The translations under genes were made by a program, and so were the position numbers. A stretch of DNA of 8,296 nt from an uncultured Prevotellaceae bacterium (GTDB lineage Bacteria; Bacteroidota; Bacteroidia; Bacteroidales; Bacteroidaceae), in the NCBI GenBank assembly GCA_947176655.1, contig CAMWRK010000089.1:1-8296 (forward strand), written 5' to 3'. Shown here in pieces: positions 1 to 7,456 of the stretch. Position 1 is the stretch's first letter. Every line of letters starts with the position of its first letter. The notes beneath the pieces are model-generated. The model saw only the letters and a list, made by a program, of their open reading frames with translations, was not told where the DNA came from and did no database searches.

Positions 1-2
1 AC

Positions 3-1385
3 ATAGGATATGACCGTGAGGTAGTCGTGCCGGACTCTTTGCAACCTCAGCCTCCAGGCGACAGCGAACTGCTCGCTGCATTGGCGGATTCGGTGCGGAC
101 GTATCTGTCGACAGACAGTGTGGCACGGCAGATGGCAGTAGATTCTTTGCGTGACAAATGGAAAAATGAGCTTGTTCCCCCCATGGAATTTGTTCCGGTG
201 GCCAGTATAATACACACGTTACAGGTACGACGTATGGATCACACGTTCTATGATCAGGGTAACAATGCGGCTTTCTATACCAACAAATACTGGGGAGATA
301 GAGGTAACATCAAGGACAGGACAGACGCCCTGAGCGTGCGCAATACAATCGGACTGGCTTTGAACGAGGGATTCAGGAAATGGGTGAAGATGGGACTTAC
401 ATTCTTTGCGACACATGAATACCGCCGATATGGACAACCATTGCATCTGCCTGATACTGTCATGCGTGACAATGACAGCGAGAACGACATACTCGTAGGA
501 GCGGAGTTAACAAAGAGCAACGGACGTGTACTGCACTATAACGTTAACGGTGATTTCTGCCTCATAGGAACAAATGTAGGCGATTTCAATGTCCTGGCCA
601 CAGGAGACCTGAATGTCCCCATCGGTAAACGTGATTCGGCCTCTCTGATATTACGCGCCGATATAAGGAACAGGAAACCGACATATCTGTTAAGGAACTA
701 CCGTAACGCCTATATACATTGGGACAACAACGACCTGTCGCACCAGTTCAGCACAGGCGTACAGGCAGAGCTGAATTACAGCCGTACGCGTACACGTCTG
801 CGTTTCGGATGGGAGAATCTGACAAACTACACATATCTGACCATGCGCAATACGCTGAAGGACGGGGCGCAGCCGGAAAGCTTCGTTCCTGATGACTATA
901 CGCACGACATGGCAGTGTGCCAGACAGATGCGAGCGTTCAGGTGTTTACGGCATCCATATCCCAGGATCTGATATGGAAAGTCTTCGGGTGGGAGAATGA
1001 GATAACATTCCAGCACAGCACTAACACCGATGCCTTGCCATTGCCGGCGGTGAACATATACTCGAATATGTATCTGCACTTCCGTATTGCGAAGGTTCTG
1101 CGTGTGCAGCTTGGCGGTGACGTGCGCTTCTTTACAACATATTATGCTCCTGATTATTTTGGTGCGGCAGGAATGTTCGCTGTTCAGGATATCAATCACA
1201 AAAGAATATCAATAGGCAAATATCCAATCGTCAACGTATATGCCAACCTGCATCTCAAACATTGCCGTATCTATGTCAACGCAGCACACGTCAATGCCGG
1301 TTCCGGCAATATGTTCCTTGTGCCGCACATGCCGCTGAATCCTCTGACGATTAATTTTGGCCTATCATGGAATTTCTTCAATTAA
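3..1385 (+). CDS. Putative porin, outer-membrane beta-barrel protein (5'-truncated)
   Basis: This is the C-terminal part of a Bacteroidetes putative porin (Porin_10-like family), a beta-barrel that would sit in the outer membrane. The reading frame is open to the left edge (first full codon at base 3), so the gene starts outside the window and the GTG at 27 need not be a real start. About 460 residues are present, against roughly 600-700 usual for the family as I recall it. What is visible fits a barrel: alternating polar and hydrophobic stretches rich in Tyr, Phe, Asn and Arg, family-like phrases such as SIIHTL and NTIGLALNEGF, and an aromatic C-terminal strand ending SWNFFN, typical of outer-membrane proteins recognised by the BAM machinery. 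No substrate can be inferred. The stop lies 7 bases before the downstream oxidoreductase, suggesting co-transcription. The family call is fairly secure; the transport role is inference. Confidence 0.85.
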   Translation: MGYDREVVVPDSLQPQPPGDSELLAALADSVRTYLSTDSVARQMAVDSLRDKWKNELVPPMEFVPVASIIHTLQVRRMDHTFYDQGNNAAFYTNKYWGDRGNIKDRTDALSVRNTIGLALNEGFRKWVKMGLTFFATHEYRRYGQPLHLPDTVMRDNDSENDILVGAELTKSNGRVLHYNVNGDFCLIGTNVGDFNVLATGDLNVPIGKRDSASLILRADIRNRKPTYLLRNYRNAYIHWDNNDLSHQFSTGVQAELNYSRTRTRLRFGWENLTNYTYLTMRNTLKDGAQPESFVPDDYTHDMAVCQTDASVQVFTASISQDLIWKVFGWENEITFQHSTNTDALPLPAVNIYSNMYLHFRIAKVLRVQLGGDVRFFTTYYAPDYFGAAGMFAVQDINHKRISIGKYPIVNVYANLHLKHCRIYVNAAHVNAGSGNMFLVPHMPLNPLTINFGLSWNFFN

Positions 1386-1392
1386 AGATGAT

Positions 1393-2373
1393 ATGAAGCA
1401 GATATATTGGGGCTTTATAGGTTGCGGTGAAGTGACAGAACACAAGAGCGGGCCGGCATTCGGCCTGATAGAAGGCAGTTGTGTGGTTGCCGTAATGTCC
1501 AGAAACAGCGAGAAAGCAGCTTCTTATGCACAGCGTCACTGTATACCGCGCTGGTACAGCGATGCGCAGTCGCTGATCAATGATCCGCAGGTCAATGCTG
1601 TCTATATCGCCACTCCCCCATCCTCGCATGCCACGTATGCCATCATGGCAATGAAAGCCGGCAAACCGGTATATGTCGAAAAGCCCCTGGCGGCATCGTA
1701 TCTGGACTGTCAGCGTGTCATGCGCATAAGCAGCGAGACCGGAGTACCGTGTTTTGTTGCATACTACCGACGATATCTGCCATATTTCAATAAGGTCCGT
1801 GAATTGCTGGACGGCGGAGCGATAGGCAAAGCGATAAACGTGCAGATACGATTCTCCGTACCTCCGCGCGATCTTGATTATAACAGCAAGAATCTGCCGT
1901 GGCGTGTGCAACGGGATATTGCCGGTGGCGGATATTTCTACGATCTGGCACCTCATCAGTTGGATCTGTTGCAGGAATTTTTCGGGCCAATAGTGCATGT
2001 GAGAGGGTTTCATGCCAATAGGGGTGGGCTCTATCAGACCGAAGACACGGTTTCAGCCGCCTTTTCTTTTCAAGATGGCATGCCAGGCAGCGGTAGCTGG
2101 TGTTTTGTCGGTCATGAGAGTGCACGCACGGATCAGATAGAACTTATCGGAGAAAAAGGGCGTATCTGTTTTTCTGTATTTACGTATAGTCCCATTGTGC
2201 TGCAGACCAGCCGTGGCAAAGAGGAGATTGTGGTGTCTAATCCTCCGCATGTACAATTACCGTTGATAGAGCAGGTGGTCGAGCATTTGCAAGGCAATGG
2301 AACATGCACTGCAGACTGTGTATCTGCCACTACTGTCAACTGGGTCATGGATCGCATACTCGGCAAATTATGA
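1393..2373 (+). CDS. Gfo/Idh/MocA family NAD(P)-dependent oxidoreductase
   Basis: This is a 326-residue cytosolic dehydrogenase of the Gfo/Idh/MocA family, which oxidises or reduces sugars, inositols and related compounds, or biliverdin-like substrates, with NAD(P). The N-terminal Rossmann fold shows a GFIGCGEV dinucleotide-binding loop (G10, G12). The family motif EKP is at residues 96-98 (VYVEKPLA), where the Lys is usually catalytic. A GGGYFYDLAPHQLD stretch carries D184 and H188, matching the conserved Asp and His of the substrate site. The C-terminal half is the usual alpha/beta substrate domain, and the length is normal. I chose the ATG at 1393, preceded by AAAGATG, over an in-frame TTG at 1357 that lies inside the porin gene. 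The gene follows the porin by 7 bases, probably in one operon. The substrate cannot be read from the sequence. Confidence 0.9.
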   Translation: MKQIYWGFIGCGEVTEHKSGPAFGLIEGSCVVAVMSRNSEKAASYAQRHCIPRWYSDAQSLINDPQVNAVYIATPPSSHATYAIMAMKAGKPVYVEKPLAASYLDCQRVMRISSETGVPCFVAYYRRYLPYFNKVRELLDGGAIGKAINVQIRFSVPPRDLDYNSKNLPWRVQRDIAGGGYFYDLAPHQLDLLQEFFGPIVHVRGFHANRGGLYQTEDTVSAAFSFQDGMPGSGSWCFVGHESARTDQIELIGEKGRICFSVFTYSPIVLQTSRGKEEIVVSNPPHVQLPLIEQVVEHLQGNGTCTADCVSATTVNWVMDRILGKL

Positions 2374-2477
2374 CCATACGGCACGTATTCCTATGTACTT
2401 GTAACAGAAGTTGACAGAATGAATGTTGCAGAAATACCAAATCTTTGATTTACCTTCTATAAAAAATAATGAAGTCC

Positions 2478-2508
2478 TTGGAGTTAGACGGACATTTTCA
2501 TATCTTTG
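2478..2508 (+). promoter_or_regulatory. Bacteroidetes-type promoter for the phosphohexomutase gene
   Basis: TTGG at 2478-2481 and TATCTTTG at 2501-2508 are separated by 19 bases. This matches the Bacteroidetes primary-sigma consensus (a -33 TTTG-like box and a -7 TAnnTTTG box). Transcription would begin near 2512-2515, leaving an AT-rich leader of about 35 bases before the ATG at 2549. The fabI promoter in this window has the same boxes and the same spacing, which strengthens the call. Confidence 0.8.
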
Positions 2509-2548
2509 TGCAGATAACAGCTATTAATCAATCATATATTAATACACA

Positions 2549-4291
2549 ATGGATCAGGAATTGATTTTACGTTGTCAAACCGAGGCCATGAAGTGGCTTG
2601 ACAGTGACAGGTACGATGCGGAAACCAAGGCAGAGGTAAAAGCTCTTTTGGAGAATGAGGACAAGACTCCGCTGGTAGACGCTTTTTATCAGAATCTTGA
2701 ATTCGGCACCGGGGGTCTGCGCGGCATTATGGGCGTAGGTACCAACCGCATGAACAAGTACATCGTGGGTATGGCCACTCAGGGGTTCGCCAACTATATC
2801 AACAAGGCTTTCCCCTCCGGCGGACAGAGCGTTGTAGTAGGTCATGACTGCCGTAACAATGGCAGGATGTTTGCTGAAAGCGTTGCCGCTATTTTCAGTG
2901 CCAACGGCATCAAGGTTTATTTGTTCGAGAGCCTCAGACCGACACCGGAAATAAGTTTCGCCATCCGCCAGCTCGGTGCTGTTGCCGGTGTCAATGTCAC
3001 AGCATCACACAATCCCAAAGAGTATAACGGATACAAGGCATATTGGGCAGACGGCGCACAAGTGCTTGCACCTCATGACAAAGGCATCATTGACGAGGTA
3101 AACAAAGTTAGCATTGAGGACGTGAAGTTTGAGTCTAACCCCGACCTTATTCAGATTATCGGCGGTGAAATGGACTACGACTATATGATGGCTGTCAAGG
3201 AGGCCATGATTGACCAGGAGGTTATCCTGCGTCAGAAAGACCTGAACATCGTGTATAGCGCCATGCACGGCACAGGGCGCGTTATTGTGCCTCTGTGTCT
3301 GCGCTCATGGGGATTCCAGAACATCAATGTAGTACCTGAGCAGATGGTCGTTGACGGCAACTTCCCCACCGTTGTCAGCCCAAACCCTGAGAATGCCGAG
3401 GCTATGACTCTTGGCATGAAGCTTGGTACAAAGCTTCATGCTGACCTCGTTGTCGCAACAGACCCCGATGCCGACCGCCTGGCCATAGTATGCCGCAATC
3501 CTCAGGGTGAGTGGCAAATTATCAATGGCAACCAGACTGCCATGATGTTTGTGTACTACATCATCAAGAACAAGATTGCCCTCGGGCAGCTCAAGGACAC
3601 AGATTTCCTTGTCAAGACGATAGTTACCACAGAGGTAATTGCGGAGATGGCCCAAAAGAACAATGTGGAACTGCGCGACTGCTACACCGGCTTCAAATGG
3701 ATAGCACGCGAGATAGCCATATCCGAAGGCAAGCAGAAGTATATCGGTGGCGGCGAGGAGAGTTTCGGTTTCCTGCCTTATGACAAAGTTCGCGACAAGG
3801 ACGCTCCTGCCAGCATCTGTCTTATTTGCGAAATTGCAGCATGGGCCAAGGATCAGGGCAAGACTCTCTATGACCTGCTGATGGATATATACAAGGAATA
3901 CGGTTTCAGCTACGAACACACTATAAACGTGGTGAAGCCAGGCAAGTCCGGTGCAGACGAAATCAAGCAGATGATGGCGGATTTCCGTGGGGATAAAGCC
4001 CCTCAGACCATTGCCGGCAGTCCGGTTGTTCTGACCAAAGATTATCTGACACTGACATCGTGCAACGGTGAAGGCAACAAGGAAAAACTGAATTTCCCGG
4101 CTACAAGCGATGTGTTGCAGTGGTTCTGTGAAGACGGAACCAAGATAAGCGTGCGCCCTTCCGGAACCGAACCAAAGATCAAGTTCTATTGCGAAATTAA
4201 GGACACCATGTCATGTGCCTGCGAATACACGGACCTGGTAGAGAAAGCAAAGACAAAGGTGGAAGAAATAAAGAAGTCTCTTGGACTTTGA
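2549..4291 (+). CDS. pgcA: Phosphoglucomutase / phosphomannomutase (phospho-sugar mutase)
   Basis: This is a 580-residue cytosolic alpha-D-phosphohexomutase that interconverts hexose 1-phosphates and 6-phosphates (glucose and/or mannose), feeding nucleotide-sugar, glycan and storage-polysaccharide synthesis. All four signature regions are present in order: the phosphoserine loop TASHNP (151-156, S153 being the phosphorylated serine), the metal-binding DPDADR (305-310), the sugar-binding loop GGGEESFGF (400-408) and the C-terminal phosphate-binding loop RPSGTEPK (536-543). The length matches the Bacillus PgcA type of about 580 residues rather than the shorter E. coli Pgm. The ATG at 2549 follows an A/T-rich leader with no Shine-Dalgarno sequence, normal for Bacteroidetes. 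The gene has its own promoter and terminator, so it is likely monocistronic. Glucose versus mannose preference cannot be decided from sequence alone, so the symbol is by resemblance. Confidence 0.95.
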   Translation: MDQELILRCQTEAMKWLDSDRYDAETKAEVKALLENEDKTPLVDAFYQNLEFGTGGLRGIMGVGTNRMNKYIVGMATQGFANYINKAFPSGGQSVVVGHDCRNNGRMFAESVAAIFSANGIKVYLFESLRPTPEISFAIRQLGAVAGVNVTASHNPKEYNGYKAYWADGAQVLAPHDKGIIDEVNKVSIEDVKFESNPDLIQIIGGEMDYDYMMAVKEAMIDQEVILRQKDLNIVYSAMHGTGRVIVPLCLRSWGFQNINVVPEQMVVDGNFPTVVSPNPENAEAMTLGMKLGTKLHADLVVATDPDADRLAIVCRNPQGEWQIINGNQTAMMFVYYIIKNKIALGQLKDTDFLVKTIVTTEVIAEMAQKNNVELRDCYTGFKWIAREIAISEGKQKYIGGGEESFGFLPYDKVRDKDAPASICLICEIAAWAKDQGKTLYDLLMDIYKEYGFSYEHTINVVKPGKSGADEIKQMMADFRGDKAPQTIAGSPVVLTKDYLTLTSCNGEGNKEKLNFPATSDVLQWFCEDGTKISVRPSGTEPKIKFYCEIKDTMSCACEYTDLVEKAKTKVEEIKKSLGL

Positions 4292-4318
4292 ATTACATTA
4301 ACTTCATCATAAATAATA

Positions 4319-4345
4319 AGCCACGCCGTATTGGTGTGGCTTTTT
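4319..4345 (+). terminator. Intrinsic terminator after the phosphohexomutase gene
   Basis: A 9-base-pair stem (AGCCACGCC at 4319-4327 with GGTGTGGCT at 4333-4341, one G-U pair) encloses the loop GTATT and runs into a T tract ending at 4345. It lies 27 bases after the stop codon and about 75 bases before the fabI promoter, so it separates the two transcription units. Confidence 0.88.
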
Positions 4346-4356
4346 GGTGGGACAAC

Positions 4357-4371
4357 GGCAACCGAGTTGCC
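4357..4371. repeat. Short perfect inverted repeat in the pgcA-fabI spacer
   Basis: GGCAAC at 4357-4362 and GTTGCC at 4366-4371 form a 6-base-pair stem with a CGA loop. No T tract follows on the plus strand. It lies between the terminator and the fabI promoter. It could be an operator, a second weak stem or chance. Confidence 0.35.
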
Positions 4372-4421
4372 TCTATTCATGTAATTCCTCTATATATAAT
4401 ACACACTATTTCCTGGTAGGC

Positions 4422-4452
4422 TTGGTAAAGTGCTCTTTTTACTGTATCTTTG
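4422..4452 (+). promoter_or_regulatory. Bacteroidetes-type promoter for fabI
   Basis: TTGG at 4422-4425 and TATCTTTG at 4445-4452 are separated by 19 bases, the same boxes and spacing as the promoter at 2478-2508. The expected transcription start is about 4456-4459, giving a roughly 30-base, very A-rich leader to the ATG at 4489. Confidence 0.83.
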
Positions 4453-4488
4453 TCAAAATTTTATAAAATACAACAATAAAAGACAAAT

Positions 4489-5346
4489 ATGAGTTACGGA
4501 TTATTGAAAGGTAAAAGAGGAGTTATATTCGGTGCACTGAACGAACAGTCCATAGCATGGAAAGTTGCAGTAAAAGCTGTAGAGGAAGGTGCTACCATCA
4601 CTCTGTCGAATACAGCCATAGCCATACGTATGGGGCAGATAAGCGATCTTGCAAAAGAACTCGGATGCGAGGTCATACCAGCTGATGCTACAAGTTACGA
4701 GGATTTGCAGGAGGTATTCCGCCGCTCTCAGGAAATACTTGGCGGAAAGATAGATTTCGTCCTCCACTCTATCGGCATGTCCCCCAATGTGCGCAAGGGG
4801 CGGACATACGATGATCTGGACTACGGCATGCTTAGCAAAACATTGGACATCAGCGCTGTATCGTTTCACAAGATGATACAGGCAGCCAAGAAGGAAGATG
4901 CCATTGCTGAATATGGGTCTATAATTGCACTTACGTATATGGCAGCACAGCGCACTATGTTCGGATATAACGACATGGCCGATGCCAAGGCACTTCTGGA
5001 ATCCATTGCACGTAGTTTCGGATACATCTATGGTCGCGAGAAGAACGTCCGCATAAACACCATATCCCAGTCTCCCACCATGACAACCGCAGGAAGCGGT
5101 GTCAAGGGGATGGACCGCTTGTTCGACTTCGCCAGCCGTATGTCTCCGCTTGGAAACGCCAGTGCCGACGAATGCGCCGACTACTGTATTGTAATGTTCT
5201 CCGACCTGACACGCAAGGTAACCATGCAGAATCTTTTCCACGATGGTGGCTTCTCCAGTATGGGCATGAGTCTTCGTGCCATGGCCACCTACGAAAAAGG
5301 ATTGGGCGAGTACATGGACGAGAATGGCAAGATTATCTACGGATAA
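4489..5346 (+). CDS. fabI: Enoyl-[acyl-carrier-protein] reductase (NADH), FabI
   Basis: This 285-residue enzyme performs the last step of each round of type II fatty-acid elongation, reducing trans-2-enoyl-ACP with NAD(P)H in the cytosol. It is a divergent short-chain dehydrogenase. The N-terminal cofactor loop reads GALNEQSIAWKVA (E. coli GVASKLSIAYGIA). LHSIGMSP matches the E. coli HSIG segment, including the glycine that is a known triclosan-resistance site. The catalytic pair is Y160 and K167 in YNDMADAK, with a second active-site tyrosine at Y150, corresponding to E. coli Y146, Y156 and K163. The substrate loop reads ISQSPTMTTAGSGVKG instead of the E. coli ISAGPIRTLAASGIKD, and the C-terminal tail is longer than in E. 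coli FabI (262 residues). I recall both as normal for Bacteroidetes FabI. It has its own promoter and terminator. Confidence 0.96.
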   Translation: MSYGLLKGKRGVIFGALNEQSIAWKVAVKAVEEGATITLSNTAIAIRMGQISDLAKELGCEVIPADATSYEDLQEVFRRSQEILGGKIDFVLHSIGMSPNVRKGRTYDDLDYGMLSKTLDISAVSFHKMIQAAKKEDAIAEYGSIIALTYMAAQRTMFGYNDMADAKALLESIARSFGYIYGREKNVRINTISQSPTMTTAGSGVKGMDRLFDFASRMSPLGNASADECADYCIVMFSDLTRKVTMQNLFHDGGFSSMGMSLRAMATYEKGLGEYMDENGKIIYG

Positions 5347-5362
5347 CAACTGATTATTCTGA

Positions 5363-5401
5363 CTTGCGACATATCTAACAACGATAGTCGCAAGCATTTT
5401 T
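5363..5401 (+). terminator. Intrinsic terminator after fabI
   Basis: CTTGCGAC (5363-5370) pairs perfectly with GTCGCAAG (5387-5394). The stem continues after one bulged A with TATC (5372-5375) and GATA (5383-5386), closing on a 7-base loop. A T5 tract follows at 5397-5401. It lies 16 bases after the fabI stop. Because no obvious promoter follows, it may also allow partial read-through into the antiporter gene. Confidence 0.82.
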
Positions 5402-5441
5402 GTTTCATAACATTACGAGTCAACATCTAAAGCGTAATTGC

Positions 5442-6566
5442 ATGTGTGCTATGGAGAGAGCAAGTTCTGACACAGCCTTGCCACGCAAGACGGAAGACAA
5501 CGGAGGCATCATGCTCATGTTGCTTATCTTTATCCTTGCCGGAGCGTTCTCAGCCATAGCCAAGGAAATGGGCTGTGTGGACAGTGTGGTAAACCTTACA
5601 CTTTCCATTCTTCCGGGCAACTTTATCCTCGTCGGGTTGTTCGTGGCCGCCTGCATAGTTTCCCTAAGCATTGGAACAAGTTGCGGTACAATAGCAGCAC
5701 TGACCCCCATTGCCGCAGGAATAGCATCGACAACGGCAATCAGTGTTCCGATGGCAACGGCTGTAGTGGTTGGCGGCAGTCTCTTCGGAGACAATCTGTC
5801 GTTCATATCCGACACCACCATCATGGCCACCAAGACACAGGGATGCCGAATGTCGGACAAATTTCGTGCCAATATCGGCATAGCTTTCCCAGCCGCCGTC
5901 ATTGCCATTGCCGCATATTTGTTTTTAGGCCGAGGAATACAGTCTGATACGGCGGCTGGTACGATAGAGTTGTGGCACATACTGCCGTATATGGCAATAT
6001 TCGTATTGGCATTGACCGGTATGAACGTCATACAGGTTCTGATAATCGGCATATTGGCGGCTTCGTTCTTGGGATTGTACACCGGTGCGGCTGATGTACA
6101 CGTCTTGTGGGTATCGGCACAGGAAGGCATACAGGGAATGCATGACCTGATTATCGTCACCATCATTGCTGCTGTAATTATTGATCGGTTACGTAAGCGT
6201 GGAGTCATAGACTGGCTCATAATGCACATGGGGCGCATCATTTCATCTCGCCGTGGTGCCGAACTCAGCATTGCCGGAACTGTCGTTGCTGTAGATATTC
6301 TGACTGCCAACAATACTATAGCCATTCTGGCTGTTGGACCTGTTGCCCGTAGCATATCATATCGTTACGGTATTGAGCCGAGACGCTCTGCTTCTATCCT
6401 GGATACAATGTCATGCTTTGCACAGGGTATCATACCGTGGGGAGCACAACTGCTCATTGCCGCAGGTCTTGCATCGGTCAGTCCTTTGGACATTATTCCA
6501 TATCTATATTATCCTTATATTCTTGGTACGATAACAATAATCAACATAATCCTGTACAAGAAGTAA
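5442..6566 (+). CDS. NhaC-family Na+/H+ antiporter, apparently short at the N-terminus
   Basis: This is an inner-membrane protein of the NhaC family, which exchanges sodium for protons (some relatives exchange organic ions). Family marks are GTSCGT (78-83), the hallmark GDNLSFISDTT (116-126) and ANNT near residue 289 in a membrane segment. Several hydrophobic helices are visible, the first at about 23-40. Close Bacteroidetes relatives are, as I recall, about 430 residues and carry two further helices before this point; here there are at most 374. Only 95 bases separate this start from the fabI stop, so the missing part cannot lie upstream. Possible starts are ATG 5442 and ATG 5451; an in-frame TTG at 5400 falls in the fabI terminator and is unlikely. 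It may be a functional short form, a decayed gene or the product of a local deletion. The family is confident; activity is not. Confidence 0.82.
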   Translation: MCAMERASSDTALPRKTEDNGGIMLMLLIFILAGAFSAIAKEMGCVDSVVNLTLSILPGNFILVGLFVAACIVSLSIGTSCGTIAALTPIAAGIASTTAISVPMATAVVVGGSLFGDNLSFISDTTIMATKTQGCRMSDKFRANIGIAFPAAVIAIAAYLFLGRGIQSDTAAGTIELWHILPYMAIFVLALTGMNVIQVLIIGILAASFLGLYTGAADVHVLWVSAQEGIQGMHDLIIVTIIAAVIIDRLRKRGVIDWLIMHMGRIISSRRGAELSIAGTVVAVDILTANNTIAILAVGPVARSISYRYGIEPRRSASILDTMSCFAQGIIPWGAQLLIAAGLASVSPLDIIPYLYYPYILGTITIINIILYKK

Positions 6567-6604
6567 TCTAATACATAACTCTGTCTAACAAATACTTAAG
6601 CAAC

Positions 6605-7432
6605 ATGAAACAGAACATCAAAAACAAGCTGTCGCTTGTACTTTGTCTGCTCTCAGCAATGTCTATTGCAACATCATGCAAGTGGGTCAAACAAAATGCC
6701 GCAGGCTTCGGAGCAAATAATTCAAAGACGCTTGAGATTACAGAGGCCAACCTCGACTCTATCCGGCTGACAAGCAATTCGGACAGCCTCCTTTACATGG
6801 AGTACGATTATCACTTCCTGAAATCCGGTGGTATTGTAGCCGACAGCATAAATGCAGGCATTGTCAGATGTCTTGTCAACGGAACTCATGACACAGACGT
6901 TGCCGAGGCCTTGCGACAGGCTATGAATAAGGAGGAATCCGCGATGTTGTCCGAGATACAGGAATTTTACCGTCCCGACGATGAGACATTCGGAACCATA
7001 AAGTATGAAATCATACAGAACGGACGTTTTGAATCTGACGCTGCCGACACCATCATAGCGTATACCGGTACATCATACCGTTACACCGGTGGTGCTCATG
7101 GTTCGTACCAGACGAACACAATCAATTTTTCAGGACGAACAGGACGCTTGGTGCGTATAGACGACATTCTGGATACTGCTCACGAGAACGAAATTCTCAA
7201 ACTTATGTTGTCAAAACTCCTGAGCGACAACGACTGTGCCACACGCGAGGAACTCATGGAAAAGACCGGTATTCTTGCCTTGGGCGAACTGTACCTTACC
7301 GAAAATTTCCGTCTTGGCAAGGACAGTATCACATTCTGCTTCGGACAGTACGAGATAGCCCCGTATTCCAGCGGCATCACATATATCGGCATAAGCTACG
7401 ATTCCCTGAGCCCATATCTCAGAATCAAGTAA
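6605..7432 (+). CDS. DUF3298 (RsiV-like) domain lipoprotein
   Basis: This is a 275-residue predicted lipoprotein of unknown function. The N-terminus has a basic start (MKQNIKNK), a hydrophobic stretch and a lipobox-like IATSC with the acylated cysteine at residue 25, so it should be exported and anchored in an envelope membrane. The mature part resembles the DUF4163/DUF3298 pair common in Bacteroidetes lipoproteins: the motif YTGGAHG (160-166), and near the C-terminus FGQYEIAPYSSG (about 246-257), close to the family's typical YEIAPYAxG. The DUF3298 fold is also found in RsiV, a lysozyme-sensing anti-sigma factor, but there is no anti-sigma domain here, so that role should not be assumed. It starts 38 bases after the antiporter gene and ends 24 bases before rsmG, consistent with one transcript. 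Confidence 0.85.
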   Translation: MKQNIKNKLSLVLCLLSAMSIATSCKWVKQNAAGFGANNSKTLEITEANLDSIRLTSNSDSLLYMEYDYHFLKSGGIVADSINAGIVRCLVNGTHDTDVAEALRQAMNKEESAMLSEIQEFYRPDDETFGTIKYEIIQNGRFESDAADTIIAYTGTSYRYTGGAHGSYQTNTINFSGRTGRLVRIDDILDTAHENEILKLMLSKLLSDNDCATREELMEKTGILALGELYLTENFRLGKDSITFCFGQYEIAPYSSGITYIGISYDSLSPYLRIK

Positions 7433-7456
7433 CTACATGATATACCTGCTATAACC

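Noticed and set aside
1357..1392. TTG at 1357 as the start of the oxidoreductase
   Set aside because: It would overlap the porin's last codons and add 12 residues (MAYHGISSIKDD) before the normal Rossmann start. The ATG at 1393 fits the family better.
2440..2447. AATCTTTG as an alternative -7 box upstream of the phosphohexomutase gene
   Set aside because: The first base departs from consensus and there is no TTG box at 19-20 bases upstream (the nearest spacings are 10 and 25). The site at 2478-2508 is much better.
3305..3919. Minus-strand open frame opposite the phosphohexomutase
   Set aside because: It is antisense to conserved mutase motifs (DPDADR and GGGEESFGF), so the coding signal belongs to the plus strand.
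4501..5397. Minus-strand open frame of 298 codons opposite fabI
   Set aside because: It lies almost wholly antisense to a confident FabI with intact catalytic residues, and no family resemblance was seen.
5400..5441. TTG at 5400 as the antiporter start
   Set aside because: It falls in the T tract of the fabI terminator and adds no family-like sequence. It would not restore the missing helices.
5420..6355. Long minus-strand open frame (311 codons) opposite the antiporter
   Set aside because: It is a shadow of the membrane-protein gene. Its composition (Met, Thr, Pro and Ala-rich) is the antisense of hydrophobic codons, and it has no recognisable domain.
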